Source: Methanoregula sp. (GTDB lineage Archaea > Halobacteriota > Methanomicrobia > Methanomicrobiales > Methanospirillaceae). From it: 64,000 nt of DNA. The notes under the pieces are model-generated. The model ran no database searches. It was not told the origin of the DNA and worked only from the letters and a program-made list of their open reading frames with translations. The stretch is taken from positions 62,001 through 126,000 of the forward strand of contig JAUYTV010000037.1 in NCBI GenBank assembly GCA_030694985.1, read 5' to 3'. The position numbers and the translations under genes were made by a program. This document shows positions 16,863 through 26,068 of this stretch, one piece after another (within the stretch, counting starts at the first letter, position 1; each line of letters opens with the position of its first letter).

Positions 16863-17167
16863 TTGTTTTCGCCATGTTTTCGCCAATTCCTTTTTGGTCC
16901 ACTAAACATGAAAACGATCAGATTTTTCAGGGTTCCGTGTCACCGTCGATGCCGACTGTACCGGATAGTGTATCTCATACCCACGAATCCGGGCCCTTTG
17001 CGGGCTTGGATTCCCCTTTTCCGGAAGTTTTTTTGCCATATTCCTGCAAAAAAGTGTACACTTTTACACACTATTTTAAAATACGCTGTATTCTTGAGAT
17101 TCAGGCCAAACGGGGTGTTATCCTTCGAGTTATAAAACGCTATTGTACGCTATTGGGAGGCAAAAGT
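16863..17167. repeat. 365-bp repeat, copy 3 (right end truncated)
   Basis: It starts with an expanded boundary (TTTTCGCCATGTTTTCGCCAATTCC), so its body is offset 372 bases from copy 2. The hairpin is at 16985-17013 and the palindrome at 17050-17065. Similarity to the other copies stops at GGCAAAAGTC (about 17167), so the last ~60 bases of the unit are missing. Confidence 0.85.
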
Positions 17168-17665
17168 CGGAGTGTCTGGGGGGTAGCACGGTCGCGTGGA
17201 TTAGAAGGGCTGTTTTGAGAGGTTTTTTGGTATCAGCAAAATGGCCGGGTGTGGGAGTTCTCTCATGTGCACGCAGGGGTATCCACACAGAACCCCTGCT
17301 CTTCCGGATGAGAGAGGCTACTTCGGGTATCTGTCCCGGCCCGGACCGGGTATCTTCCCCTGCAACCATTTTAAAAAAAGATGGGACATACCCCCGGATT
17401 CCAGATGCTCTGACCCGCCTAGGAAACTCTCCCATCATAATCATTAAGACAGCACGCACCCTTTCATCACGTACTGATACCTGCGATAAAATAAAAATGA
17501 GATTCCATGACAAATCCGTGGTGATATGTGACGTTTTAGCGTGGGTTTACTCCTGTGATTAAGAGCGCACAGGAATATATGCAGTTTCTGTATATTGGAA
17601 TTTTTCCGCGGGATATTCAAACGGGCAGATGCCCGCATAAAAAATCTTAAAAAAGGTGTGTAACG

Positions 17666-20600
17666 ATGAAAAAATCAGACGACTTCTCCACCGAAAAGAA
17701 AGTCAGTACAGGAAATGACTGGTCAAGTCCGAAAAAAGCCATGACTGCCCGTAAACAAAAAGCCCGGGCTGATCAAAATGACACGGGCACCACTCCCTGT
17801 GAAGTAAACTTTCCCATTGTCGGCATCGGCGCGTCTGCCGGCGGACTCGAAGCGTTCGAACTCTTCTTCAAAACCATGCCTCCTGCGAGCGGCATGGCAT
17901 TTGTCCTCGTCCCTCACCTTGACCCGGGCCATGCCAGCATGCTGTCAGATATACTCCAGCGGAACACCACGATGCCCGTCCATGAGGCACAGGACCAGAT
18001 AAAAATCCAGCCCAACCACGTCTACATCATCCCGCCGGGCAAGGACATGGCGATCTTCCATGGCGCAATCAGCCTGAGTGTTCCGGAACTGGCCCGGGGA
18101 CTGCGGTTGCCGATCGACGCATTCTTCCGGTCACTGGCCGAAGATCAGGGTGAACGGGCGATCTGCGTGATCCTCTCCGGCAGCGGATCGGATGGCACTC
18201 TCGGGCTCCGGGCCATCCATGGTGTTGGGGGTGTCTCGTTTGTGCAGGAACCCACCACCGCAAAATATGACGGCATGCCTTCAAGCGCTGTCCAGAGCGG
18301 GCTTGCCACCTACGTGATGCCTGTCGAAAAGATCACTGAACAGCTGGTCGCCTATGTAAAGACCATTGCAGATACCGGTATTCCTCCTGCCCCGCCGGTT
18401 CCTGCGGCATTGAGTGCCATGCGGCGCATCGCGATGCTCCTGCGGACAAAGACCGGCAATGACTTTTCCCAGTATAAGCAGAGCACCATCCGGCGCAGGA
18501 TCGAACGGCGGATGGTGGTGCACAACATCGCGGATATGGATGCCTATGCCCGGTACCTCTCTGAGACCCCACCCGAGGTCCATATTCTTTTTAAGGAACT
18601 GTTAATCAACGTGACCAGTTTTTTCCGGGACAAAGAAGCGTTCGATGCGCTGAATAAAGAGGCGCTGCCCCTCCTGTTTGCGGATAAACCGGAGGACTAT
18701 ATCTTCCGGATCTGGGTGCCGGGGTGCGCCTCCGGAGAGGAAGCCTACTCGCTTGCCATGCTCTTCCGCGAGTACATGGACCAGATCAAACAGGAGTTCA
18801 GGCTCCAGATCTATGCAACTGATATCGATGACGATGCGATTGCAACCGCACGGGCTGGGTTATACCCGGCAAATATCGCGATCGATGTTTCACCCGAACG
18901 GTTGCGGCGGTTCTTTACCAAAGAGGAGGCCGGCTTCCGGATCAAAAAAGAGATCCGGGAGCAGGTCGTCTTTGCGATCCAGAACGTGATCAAGGACCCG
19001 CCGTTTACAAAGATGGACCTGATCAGCTGCCGGAACCTGCTCATCTATCTCGATGCGGAACTCCAGAACCGGGTGATTCCGGCGTTTCATTACGCGCTCA
19101 GGCATGAGGGCGTGCTCTTTTTAAGTCCTTCAGAAGGTATCGGGAATTTTACCGATCTCTTCGGACCGCTCGATAAGAAGTGGAAGGTCTACCGGATCAA
19201 ACCCTCATTATTATCTGCCCGTTCACTGGTCGCCCAGCGCTTTGCGTGGGCCGGCGAACAGATTGAGAAGTTATCTGGTGAGGTTGCGGGAAAGACAGAA
19301 AAGATCGACAAGACAAACTTTGCCGAGCTCACCAGACGTGTACTCCTCCAGTCATTTGCCCCACCGTCCGTGATTACCGATGCGAAAGGAACTATCATCT
19401 ACGTGCACGGCAACACGGGAAAATATCTCCAGCCGGCACCGGGCCAGCCCAGCAACAATATCATCGATATGGCACGCGAAGGACTCCAGCTGGATTTACG
19501 CTATGCCCTCCAGAACGTTGCTACGCAGAAGAGACCATGGGTTGTAAAAGACCTGCCGGTCAGGACTAATGGCGGCATTCATGGCGTTGACTTAACGGTA
19601 CGGCCCCTTGCCGACCCGGAGGCAACCCGGGAACTGCTGCTGATAAGTTTCCAGGATGCCGACGTGCACCCTCCAGAAAAACGAAAGACCGCAAAGCGTG
19701 CAGCCGGAAAAAGCGAATCAAAGCGCGTGGAGGAACTCGAGCAGGACCTTGCGTATACCAAAGAGAACCTTCAGGCAACGATCGAGGAGATGCAGGCAGC
19801 CAACGAGGAACTCAAGTCCACCAATGAAGAACTGCAATCCACCAACGAAGAGCTCCAGTCCACCAATGAGGAACTCGAAACATCCAAAGAGGAACTCCAG
19901 TCGGTGAACGAAGAGATCGTGACGGTGAACGCCGAACTTCAGGCAAAGATCGAGCAGCTTACAGATATCCAGAACGATATGAAGAACCTGCTCGAAAACG
20001 TCAATATCGGTACGATCTTTTTAGACGAACATCTCGCGATCAAACGCTTCACCCGCGATGCCACAAAGGTGTTCCGGCTTGCGGCAACGGATACGGGACG
20101 CCCGCTTGCCGATATCCGGTCGCTGATTCCGGATGTGGATCTGGTCATCGATGCACAGGCGGTCCTTGATTCACTCATACCACGGGAGAAGCAGGTGCGG
20201 TCTGCAGATGGCCAATGGTATCTGGTCCGCATCATTCCCTACCGCACGCTGGAGAATGTGATCGATGGCGTGGTGATGACCTTCACAGAAATCACCGCAT
20301 TAAAAACACTGGATGCTGAAGTCCGGCTTGCCCGTGATTATGCAGAGAGCATTGTGAACACGGTCAGGGAACCGTTAGTTGTCTTAAACGGAAAGTTTGA
20401 AGTGGTCTCGGCAAGCCGGGCGTTCTATACGACCTTCGAGGTGAAACCGGAAGAAACGCAGGGCAATGTGCTCTACAAGCTCGGGAATAACCAGTGGGAC
20501 ATTCCCCTGCTCCACGAGCTGCTGGAGAAAGTGCTGCCCAAGAACCGGTCGTTTGACAATTTCCTCGTTGATCACGCATTCCCCGGCATAGGACAGAAGA

Positions 20601-20740
20601 AGATGCTCTTAAACGCCAGAGAGATTATCGGGCATGAGGGTGCACCCCATCTCATTCTTCTGGCTATGGAAGTGATCGCACCGGTCAGCAATACGGAAGA
20701 AAAGGGTAAATCCGGCCGGCAGGAAAGAGAGAGGGACTAA
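17666..20740 (+). CDS. CheB-CheR-PAS fusion (methylesterase/methyltransferase signalling protein)
   Basis: The 1024-residue cytoplasmic protein fuses a CheB methylesterase (about 48-235; GIGASAGGLEAF with the catalytic serine, PHLDPGH with the histidine, GSGSDGT), a CheR methyltransferase (about 255-525; TIRRRIERRM, WVPGCASGEEAYSLAM, ISCRNLLIYLD), a linker, a long coiled coil (about 685-770) with a repeated STNEELQ unit, and two PAS-like domains (about 780-1000). No receiver or kinase domain is present. Such fusions occur in bacterial and archaeal signalling outside chemotaxis. It is followed closely by two sensor kinases, so it may tune their input. RBS AAGGTGTG precedes ATG 17666. Confidence 0.9.
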   Translation: MKKSDDFSTEKKVSTGNDWSSPKKAMTARKQKARADQNDTGTTPCEVNFPIVGIGASAGGLEAFELFFKTMPPASGMAFVLVPHLDPGHASMLSDILQRNTTMPVHEAQDQIKIQPNHVYIIPPGKDMAIFHGAISLSVPELARGLRLPIDAFFRSLAEDQGERAICVILSGSGSDGTLGLRAIHGVGGVSFVQEPTTAKYDGMPSSAVQSGLATYVMPVEKITEQLVAYVKTIADTGIPPAPPVPAALSAMRRIAMLLRTKTGNDFSQYKQSTIRRRIERRMVVHNIADMDAYARYLSETPPEVHILFKELLINVTSFFRDKEAFDALNKEALPLLFADKPEDYIFRIWVPGCASGEEAYSLAMLFREYMDQIKQEFRLQIYATDIDDDAIATARAGLYPANIAIDVSPERLRRFFTKEEAGFRIKKEIREQVVFAIQNVIKDPPFTKMDLISCRNLLIYLDAELQNRVIPAFHYALRHEGVLFLSPSEGIGNFTDLFGPLDKKWKVYRIKPSLLSARSLVAQRFAWAGEQIEKLSGEVAGKTEKIDKTNFAELTRRVLLQSFAPPSVITDAKGTIIYVHGNTGKYLQPAPGQPSNNIIDMAREGLQLDLRYALQNVATQKRPWVVKDLPVRTNGGIHGVDLTVRPLADPEATRELLLISFQDADVHPPEKRKTAKRAAGKSESKRVEELEQDLAYTKENLQATIEEMQAANEELKSTNEELQSTNEELQSTNEELETSKEELQSVNEEIVTVNAELQAKIEQLTDIQNDMKNLLENVNIGTIFLDEHLAIKRFTRDATKVFRLAATDTGRPLADIRSLIPDVDLVIDAQAVLDSLIPREKQVRSADGQWYLVRIIPYRTLENVIDGVVMTFTEITALKTLDAEVRLARDYAESIVNTVREPLVVLNGKFEVVSASRAFYTTFEVKPEETQGNVLYKLGNNQWDIPLLHELLEKVLPKNRSFDNFLVDHAFPGIGQKKMLLNAREIIGHEGAPHLILLAMEVIAPVSNTEEKGKSGRQERERD

Positions 20741-20745
20741 ATGAA

Positions 20746-21180
20746 ATGGCTGCGGGAAAGAAACTGACAAAAAAGAGCGGTACAGGTCACTCTCCGGCAT
20801 CCCGCGAGACCGTAGTGTCGTTAGTCCCGCCCGCACTACCGGGGGATCTCCGGTCACTTATTGATGCTACACGGGTCCGGGTCGCTTTCGGTATTAATAC
20901 CGAGATGGTCCTGCTCTATTGGGATATTGGCGAGCGCATCCGAAAAGAGATTCTTAAGGATGAACGTGCAGCGTATGGTAAACAGGTAGTCAATACCGTA
21001 TCCGATCAACTGACAATGCAGTATGGTCGTGGATTTACGAGAGCAAACCTGTTTCATATGCTCCATTTTTTCGAAACATTCCCTGACCGGAAGATTGTCT
21101 ACTCACTGAGTGGACAATTGAGCTGGACTCATTTCAGGAACATTATTTACATAAAAGACTCCCTTGCACGGGAAGGATAA
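20746..21180 (+). CDS. Orphan N-terminal domain of a YhcG/DUF1016-family protein
   Basis: Residues about 30-140 match the N-terminal DUF1016 domain: LRSLIDATRVRVAFGINTEMVLLYWDIGERI, GKQVVNTVSDQL, FTRANLFHMLHFF, LSGQLSWTHFRNIIYIKD. In full-length YhcG proteins (~340 residues) a PD-(D/E)XK nuclease domain follows; here a stop comes right after IKDSLAREG, so the nuclease is absent. The first residues, MAAGKKLTKKSGTGHSP, resemble the next gene's N terminus (MTAGKKK...SGTGHS), as if the domain had been inserted with a copied leader. It may be a truncated remnant or a stand-alone domain. Confidence 0.75.
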   Translation: MAAGKKLTKKSGTGHSPASRETVVSLVPPALPGDLRSLIDATRVRVAFGINTEMVLLYWDIGERIRKEILKDERAAYGKQVVNTVSDQLTMQYGRGFTRANLFHMLHFFETFPDRKIVYSLSGQLSWTHFRNIIYIKDSLAREG

Positions 21181-21185
21181 CTAAC

Positions 21186-23183
21186 ATGACTGCGGGAAAG
21201 AAAAAACCAGAAGAGAAGAAACCGGACATCTCAGGCACCGGGCATTCGTTGCGGGATGATGCCGAAAAGCAACTCGCCCGCTCCCCAAAACCTTCTCCCG
21301 GTTCACCAGTGCAGACCGCAGAAGCACTCATCCACGAACTCCAGGTCCACCAGATCGAACTTGAGATACAGGCAGAAGAACTCCGGAAATCGAAGATCGC
21401 ACTCGAAGAGTCGCGGGACACGTATCTTGACCTCTATGATTTTGCCCCGGTCGGGTATCTCACGCTCAACGACAAGGCACTGATCACCGGGGCAAATCTC
21501 ACCGGTGCGAAGCTCCTTGGGCTGGAGCGGAGCAGGCTTATCAATGCACCGTTCAGTAAATTCGTTGAAGAGAAAGATACCGGTGAGTGGCGCTGGTATT
21601 TCATGAATGTGCTGAACCAGGAGGAGAAACGGACCTGTACGCTTATGCTCAAACGGGGAGGCGGGCCGTTGTTCCCTGCTCAGCTGGAAGCGATCCTGAT
21701 TCCCAATAGTGATGGGGCGAACACGGTACGTTTGGCGATTATTGATATTACCGAGAGCAGGCGGGCGGAAGAGGAGCTGCGGGAGAGTGAAGCACGCTTC
21801 CGGAAGATTCTGGAAATGGCCCCCTTGCCCCTGTGCTATGTGAACGTGAACGGCGTGATCACTTACAGGAACGAGCGTTTTGTTCAGATTTTTGGATACA
21901 CTGCAGATGATGTACCCACCCTTACCGAGTGGTGGCAGCAGGCGTATCCCGATGCGCACTACCGGCAGTGGGTGACTACAACATGGGATGCAGCGGTAAA
22001 ACATGCGACCGAGCATGGCATTGATATCAAGCCTGTCGAATACACGGTGACCTGTAAAAGCGGGGAAGAGCGTATCATTGAAATCTCCGGGATCACGCTG
22101 GGTGACGATTTTCTGGCAACTTTTATTGATCTGACCGAGCGCAAAGTAGCGGAGGCGGCACTGAAGGAGAGCGAGGAACGCCTCCGCACCATCATTCTCT
22201 CGATGCAGTTTGGCATAGTCATCATCGATGCACAAACCCATACGATCCTCGAAGCGAATGACAAAGCGCTCGAAATGATCGGAGGTACCAGTGAATCGGT
22301 TGCAGGTTCGGTATGTCACCGCTTTATCTGTCCTGCCGAATTGGGTAAATGTCCGGTCACTGATCTCGGCCAGAACATTGATTCCTCTGAACGAGTCCTT
22401 CTCAACCTGCGAGGGGAAAAGTTACCCATCCTCAAGAGTGTTATCAGGATAACACTGGGGGGAAAGGATGTACTGATAGAATCCTTCATTGACATCACAG
22501 AACGGAAAAAGGCAGAAGAAGCGCTTGCGCTTGCCAGTAAAAAACTCGCTCTTCTCTCTGGCATAACCCGGCACGACATCAACAACCAGCTCACGATACT
22601 GATGGGATACCTCATCATTCTGCAAAAGAAGCAGCCCGATCCTTCATTCAGCGATTATTTCCAGAAGGTATCAACTGCTGCACAGCGAATCTCCTCGATG
22701 ATCGAGTTCACCAAAGAATACGAGAAGATCGGCGTCAAGGCTCCCGCATGGCAGGATTGCCGCATACTTGTAGACACTGCCGTAAAGCAAGCCCCGCTTG
22801 GACAGGTAGTGGTGAAGAACGATCTTCCTACCGGTGCGGAATTATTTGCCGACCCTCTGATAGTAAAGGTATTTTACAACCTGATGGACAATGCGGTGCG
22901 ATACGGCGGGAAGATCACGACCATCCGGTTCTTTGTGCAGGAACACGAGGGGAATCATGTCGTGATATGCGAGGATGATGGTGATGGTGTCGTTGCACAA
23001 GAGAAAGAGAAGATCTTTCAACGGGGATTTGGGAAGAACACCGGGCTTGGGCTGGCGCTCTCGAAGGAGATTCTTGAGATTACCGGCATTTCTATAGCAG
23101 AGAATGGCGAACCGGGCAAAGGAGCACGGTTTGAGATGGTGGTGCCGAAAGGGGCGTGGCGGATGACAGGGAAGGGTGCATGA
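21186..23183 (+). CDS. Multi-PAS cytoplasmic sensor histidine kinase
   Basis: The 665-residue protein has no membrane segment. A charged leader is followed by a short helix (VQTAEALIHELQVHQIELE), then three PAS domains (about 75-200, 205-325, 330-440), and a kinase core. The phospho-acceptor sits in SGITRHDINNQLT near residue 462. The ATP-binding domain shows the N box NLMDNAVRYGG, G1 EDDGDGV and a GLGLALSKEI G2 box. It belongs to the methanogen kinase group that closes with GKGARFEMVVPKGAWR. It starts 5 bases after the DUF1016 fragment. No response regulator gene is adjacent. Confidence 0.88.
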   Translation: MTAGKKKPEEKKPDISGTGHSLRDDAEKQLARSPKPSPGSPVQTAEALIHELQVHQIELEIQAEELRKSKIALEESRDTYLDLYDFAPVGYLTLNDKALITGANLTGAKLLGLERSRLINAPFSKFVEEKDTGEWRWYFMNVLNQEEKRTCTLMLKRGGGPLFPAQLEAILIPNSDGANTVRLAIIDITESRRAEEELRESEARFRKILEMAPLPLCYVNVNGVITYRNERFVQIFGYTADDVPTLTEWWQQAYPDAHYRQWVTTTWDAAVKHATEHGIDIKPVEYTVTCKSGEERIIEISGITLGDDFLATFIDLTERKVAEAALKESEERLRTIILSMQFGIVIIDAQTHTILEANDKALEMIGGTSESVAGSVCHRFICPAELGKCPVTDLGQNIDSSERVLLNLRGEKLPILKSVIRITLGGKDVLIESFIDITERKKAEEALALASKKLALLSGITRHDINNQLTILMGYLIILQKKQPDPSFSDYFQKVSTAAQRISSMIEFTKEYEKIGVKAPAWQDCRILVDTAVKQAPLGQVVVKNDLPTGAELFADPLIVKVFYNLMDNAVRYGGKITTIRFFVQEHEGNHVVICEDDGDGVVAQEKEKIFQRGFGKNTGLGLALSKEILEITGISIAENGEPGKGARFEMVVPKGAWRMTGKGA

Positions 23184-23244
23184 TAACATTGATATCTCAC
23201 TCAGGCAGACACCCCGGAATAAAACGTGTAGAGGTAAGAAACTT

Positions 23245-24738
23245 GTGAAACAGGATATCCAGTGGTGGCAGATCATCGCAGTATGCATCCTCATCGCCGG
23301 TGTAATCCTCACCGTCTGGTCCGCCCAGCAACAGGACCAGACAATGCGCAATGATCTGATCCTGAAAGCCAACATTGCAAATTCGGGAATCTCAACTGCA
23401 CAAGTTGCATCACTGAGCGGGACTGTTACCGATATTACTTCTCCGGAATACCGTGCATTGAAAACGCAGCTCGAAAAAATACGGGCATCCGACCCTGGGA
23501 TCCGTTTTGCGTACCTGATGGGGCAGCGGACGGACGGAACCATTTTTTTTTATGCAGATTCGGAATCCCCGGAATCAGAGAACTATTCTCCGCCCGGACA
23601 GGAATACCCTGAGGCATCGGTTGTTCTCAGAACCTTGTTTTCAAACGGGGAGAAGGCAACCGAAGGACCATTGTCGGATCGCTGGGGAGATTGGGTGAGC
23701 GGGTTTATACCGGTCGTGAATCCCGCAACCGGGCGGGTTATTGCCGTCTATGGCATGGATATTAACGCACAAAACTGGAACACCGCAATTTTCAAGGTCA
23801 GTCTGCCTACGCTTATTGCAACCCTTCTCATCGTTCTGCTCGTACTGGTATCTGCTTTTTTTCAGCGCCGTAGTAATGAACATGAACAGGGATTGATGCT
23901 GTATTCTGCCCAACTGTCAAACGAGATTACCGAACGCAGGCGCATTGAAGATGAGATCAGGACAATAAATCAGGAACTGGAGACAAGGGTCAGGGACAGG
24001 ACCAAAGAACTGGCTGAAACGGTGCGGAATCTACAGGATGAAAATACAGAACGGAAACGGGTAGAAGAACTCATTCGCCTTGCTAACCGTAAACTTGCCC
24101 TAATGAACGAGGTGAGTTACCAGGATATTCAGAATAAAATCACCGCTCTCCGTGGCTTTGTCAACATCAGCCAGAAATCTGATAATGAAGAAGTAAGGCA
24201 GGAATATTATAAAAAAGAAGAAAATACCCTTAAAACCATCCATAACCTTATCAAGAATACAAAGGATTACCAGAAACTTGGCGTTGAAAAGTACCAGTGG
24301 GTTGACATGGAAATGGTAGTCAGCCGGATTAAATTACCACCAGATTCGGGGGTATCGCTTTCAGCCGACCTCCACGGGCTCTTTATCTATTCCGATCCCC
24401 AGGTATCAAGGGTATTTGAACTCCTTGTTGACAATGCGGTAAAACACGGTAAAAAAACCACCCGCATCTCCATCTCCTGCAGGTGTACTACAGAAGATAT
24501 CACCATTGTCTACGAAGATGACGGGGTTGGTATCTCTGCCGGAGAAAAGGATCGGATATTTGAGCGGGTCGTTTCGGGTGAAGGAAAATTCGGATTATTC
24601 TTCGTAAAAGAACTTCTAAATCTGTCAGGCATCACAATTACCGAAACCGGTGATCCGGGCAAGGGAGCACGGTTCGAGATTATGGTGCCAAAAGGGGCGT
24701 GGCGGTGCCTCATTGACCATCACACTCCACGCCAGTAA
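23245..24738 (+). CDS. Membrane sensor kinase with glutamine in place of the phospho-acceptor histidine
   Basis: The 497-residue protein has two membrane helices (about residues 9-27 and 180-202) around an extracellular sensor of about 150 residues, then a coiled coil (ITERRRIEDEIRTINQELE) and a kinase core. The dimerisation helix reads NEVSYQDIQNKITALRG, where active relatives have RHDI; the histidine is replaced by Gln near residue 293. The ATP-binding parts remain (LLVDNAVKHGKK, EDDGVGIS, GKFGLFFVKE). I prefer GTG 23245, with GAGGT 9 bases upstream, to GTG 23176, which overlaps the preceding kinase gene. It may act as a pseudokinase, or phosphorylate elsewhere. Confidence 0.82.
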   Translation: MKQDIQWWQIIAVCILIAGVILTVWSAQQQDQTMRNDLILKANIANSGISTAQVASLSGTVTDITSPEYRALKTQLEKIRASDPGIRFAYLMGQRTDGTIFFYADSESPESENYSPPGQEYPEASVVLRTLFSNGEKATEGPLSDRWGDWVSGFIPVVNPATGRVIAVYGMDINAQNWNTAIFKVSLPTLIATLLIVLLVLVSAFFQRRSNEHEQGLMLYSAQLSNEITERRRIEDEIRTINQELETRVRDRTKELAETVRNLQDENTERKRVEELIRLANRKLALMNEVSYQDIQNKITALRGFVNISQKSDNEEVRQEYYKKEENTLKTIHNLIKNTKDYQKLGVEKYQWVDMEMVVSRIKLPPDSGVSLSADLHGLFIYSDPQVSRVFELLVDNAVKHGKKTTRISISCRCTTEDITIVYEDDGVGISAGEKDRIFERVVSGEGKFGLFFVKELLNLSGITITETGDPGKGARFEIMVPKGAWRCLIDHHTPRQ

Positions 24739-24784
24739 AATTCAAATATTGAGATGAAAAACAAAATAAAAAGGTAAAAAAAAA

Positions 24785-24976
24785 TTACTCAGCCGTGATG
24801 GCCTTAACCGCATCAACCTTGATGTACCTGCGTTTTAAGTTGTGCTTGCTGCCGATCACCGCAAAGGTGCGTTCTGTTGCCTGCTTTGCATTGGGGGCCG
24901 CGATAATTTTTGTGTACGGCGCCCAGTCTTCGCCCATTAAAAAGGTTCCTTTAACCTCAAACTTCTGATTTTCCAT
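24785..24976 (-). CDS. rpl18a: 50S ribosomal protein L18Ae (LX)
   Basis: The 63-residue protein begins MENQKFEVKGTFLMGEDW, followed by TKIIAAPNAKQATERTFAVIGSKHNLKRR, the archaeal LX family. Length is normal. I chose ATG 24976, preceded by GGAGTGAT; the track start (GTG 24985) overlaps the aIF6 stop. It is the last gene of the rps19e operon. Confidence 0.92.
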   Translation of the reverse strand: MENQKFEVKGTFLMGEDWAPYTKIIAAPNAKQATERTFAVIGSKHNLKRRYIKVDAVKAITAE

Positions 24977-24981
24977 AATTA

Positions 24982-25644
24982 TCACTCCATAAATCCAAAT
25001 ACGTCTTCAATCCTGCCAAGCTCAAACCCGCTCGTTGCATTCCCGGCAAGGTAACCACTCTCGTTAACCATCAGACCGGTACCGACAAGTCCGCTGCCCA
25101 TATTGATCGACCCGGTACCGACTGGCACCTTTGCAACCTCTTCGATCTTCTTGATCTGGGCAGCAGTAGCCCTCGGGTGCACAATGACTCCCTTGTTCGT
25201 GGCAACGCCCGCCATACCGACGGTCTTGACCCCGCCAAGAACAAGAGTGATCACCTCAACTCCAAGGAAATCGCCGATCTGTTTGATCACGCCTTCGGGC
25301 ATGTCCGGGTGGACGGCAGCAAAGGTATCGTTTGCCATGATCACGTTGCCCGCGGCATTCATTGTATCACTGAGCAGGAACACCTCGCGGTGCTTTGAGA
25401 TCTTCTTGATCTCTTCATCCGTTGCCAGACCAGAGACAATAACGCCCCGGCTGTTACCGGCAACTAACGAGCCGATGATCGCGCTTCCCTGGATCGTAGT
25501 CTCAATGACCTCAACGTTGAGCGCTTCTTTTACTGCATGCTTAAATTCCGGTGTGGAATCCGGCGGGATTATTGCGATATTTCCTACCACCCGGGCAAAA
25601 ACCCCGATGTTCGGATCGCCTCCAAACGTGATCGTCCTTTCCAT
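24982..25644 (-). CDS. eif6: Translation initiation factor 6 (aIF6)
   Basis: aIF6 binds the 50S subunit and blocks premature joining to 30S. The 220-residue protein is built from five quasi-repeats forming the pentein fold: [74 protein letters not shown] and [19 protein letters not shown]. Length is normal. It starts directly after the L31e stop and is followed after 5 bases by L18a. Confidence 0.95.
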   Translation of the reverse strand: MERTITFGGDPNIGVFARVVGNIAIIPPDSTPEFKHAVKEALNVEVIETTIQGSAIIGSLVAGNSRGVIVSGLATDEEIKKISKHREVFLLSDTMNAAGNVIMANDTFAAVHPDMPEGVIKQIGDFLGVEVITLVLGGVKTVGMAGVATNKGVIVHPRATAAQIKKIEEVAKVPVGTGSINMGSGLVGTGLMVNESGYLAGNATSGFELGRIEDVFGFME

Positions 25645-25911
25645 CTATGATTCCGGTGCAAGTTCAGCCTGAACCTGCCCGTCCTCCATTTTCATTGCGC
25701 GGACCCGGATTTTTGACGGTGGCTTCTCTGCGCCCCGGTACCACACCTTCTCGTTTATGCCCTGATCGATCTTGACATCCTCGCTCTTCATGTGCTTGGC
25801 GAGAAACTTCTTGATATCCTTCATTGCGCCGTTGCATCGCTTCCAGCGCGGCATCCGCTTTGCATTTCGCAGAGGGATGACATATACGTGTTCCTTCATT
25901 ATTTCAGCCAT
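25645..25911 (-). CDS. rpl31e: 50S ribosomal protein L31e
   Basis: This 88-residue basic protein has the L31e pattern: [41 protein letters not shown] and the conserved [18 protein letters not shown]. It lies at the tunnel exit of the large subunit. It starts 3 bases after rpl39e. Confidence 0.95.
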   Translation of the reverse strand: MAEIMKEHVYVIPLRNAKRMPRWKRCNGAMKDIKKFLAKHMKSEDVKIDQGINEKVWYRGAEKPPSKIRVRAMKMEDGQVQAELAPES

Positions 25912-25914
25912 GGC

Positions 25915-26067
25915 TCACACCTTTAACTGGCTCTTGCGCCAGTTTCTTCTCTTCGGGTGCGCAACAACACCGCGCTTGGTCCTTACCATTACCCACTGGG
26001 GCACACGGCGGTTCTGGTCGCATGCCTTGGCCATCCGGATCTTCCTGCCTTTACTTAATTTGCTCAT
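25915..26067 (-). CDS. rpl39e: 50S ribosomal protein L39e
   Basis: This 50-residue basic protein ([19 protein letters not shown] then [15 protein letters not shown] and [10 protein letters not shown]) is the complete L39e, which lines the peptide exit tunnel. The track ORF begins at 26118, but ATG 26067 gives the exact family start. It begins one base after the upstream PP-loop gene ends. Confidence 0.95.
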   Translation of the reverse strand: MSKLSKGRKIRMAKACDQNRRVPQWVMVRTKRGVVAHPKRRNWRKSQLKV

Positions 26068-26068
26068 T

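Larger units (their letters stand above)
15962..17665. other. 1.7-kb gene-free repeat island between hicB and the CheB-CheR fusion
   Basis: No convincing protein gene lies here. Bases about 16110-17167 carry three tandem units of about 365 bases. The remaining ~500 bases (17168-17665) are unique sequence with a small GGGCAGATGCCC hairpin at about 17623-17634 and the CheB-CheR upstream region. Track ORFs in the repeats simply recur because the repeat recurs. Confidence 0.7.

Noticed and set aside
16110-17167. CRISPR array
   Set aside because: Units are ~365 bases and nearly identical throughout; there are no short repeats with unique spacers and no cas genes.
16203-17218. ORFs of 60-140 residues inside the three 365-bp repeats (16203, 16461, 16559, 16823 and 16842 on plus)
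   Set aside because: The same peptides recur only because the DNA repeats. They have no ribosome binding sites or family resemblance, and frames differ between copies.
17130-17562. Opposing ORFs at 17130-17513 minus and 17143-17562 plus
   Set aside because: Neither resembles a known protein, both run into the repeat, and neither has a clear start signal.
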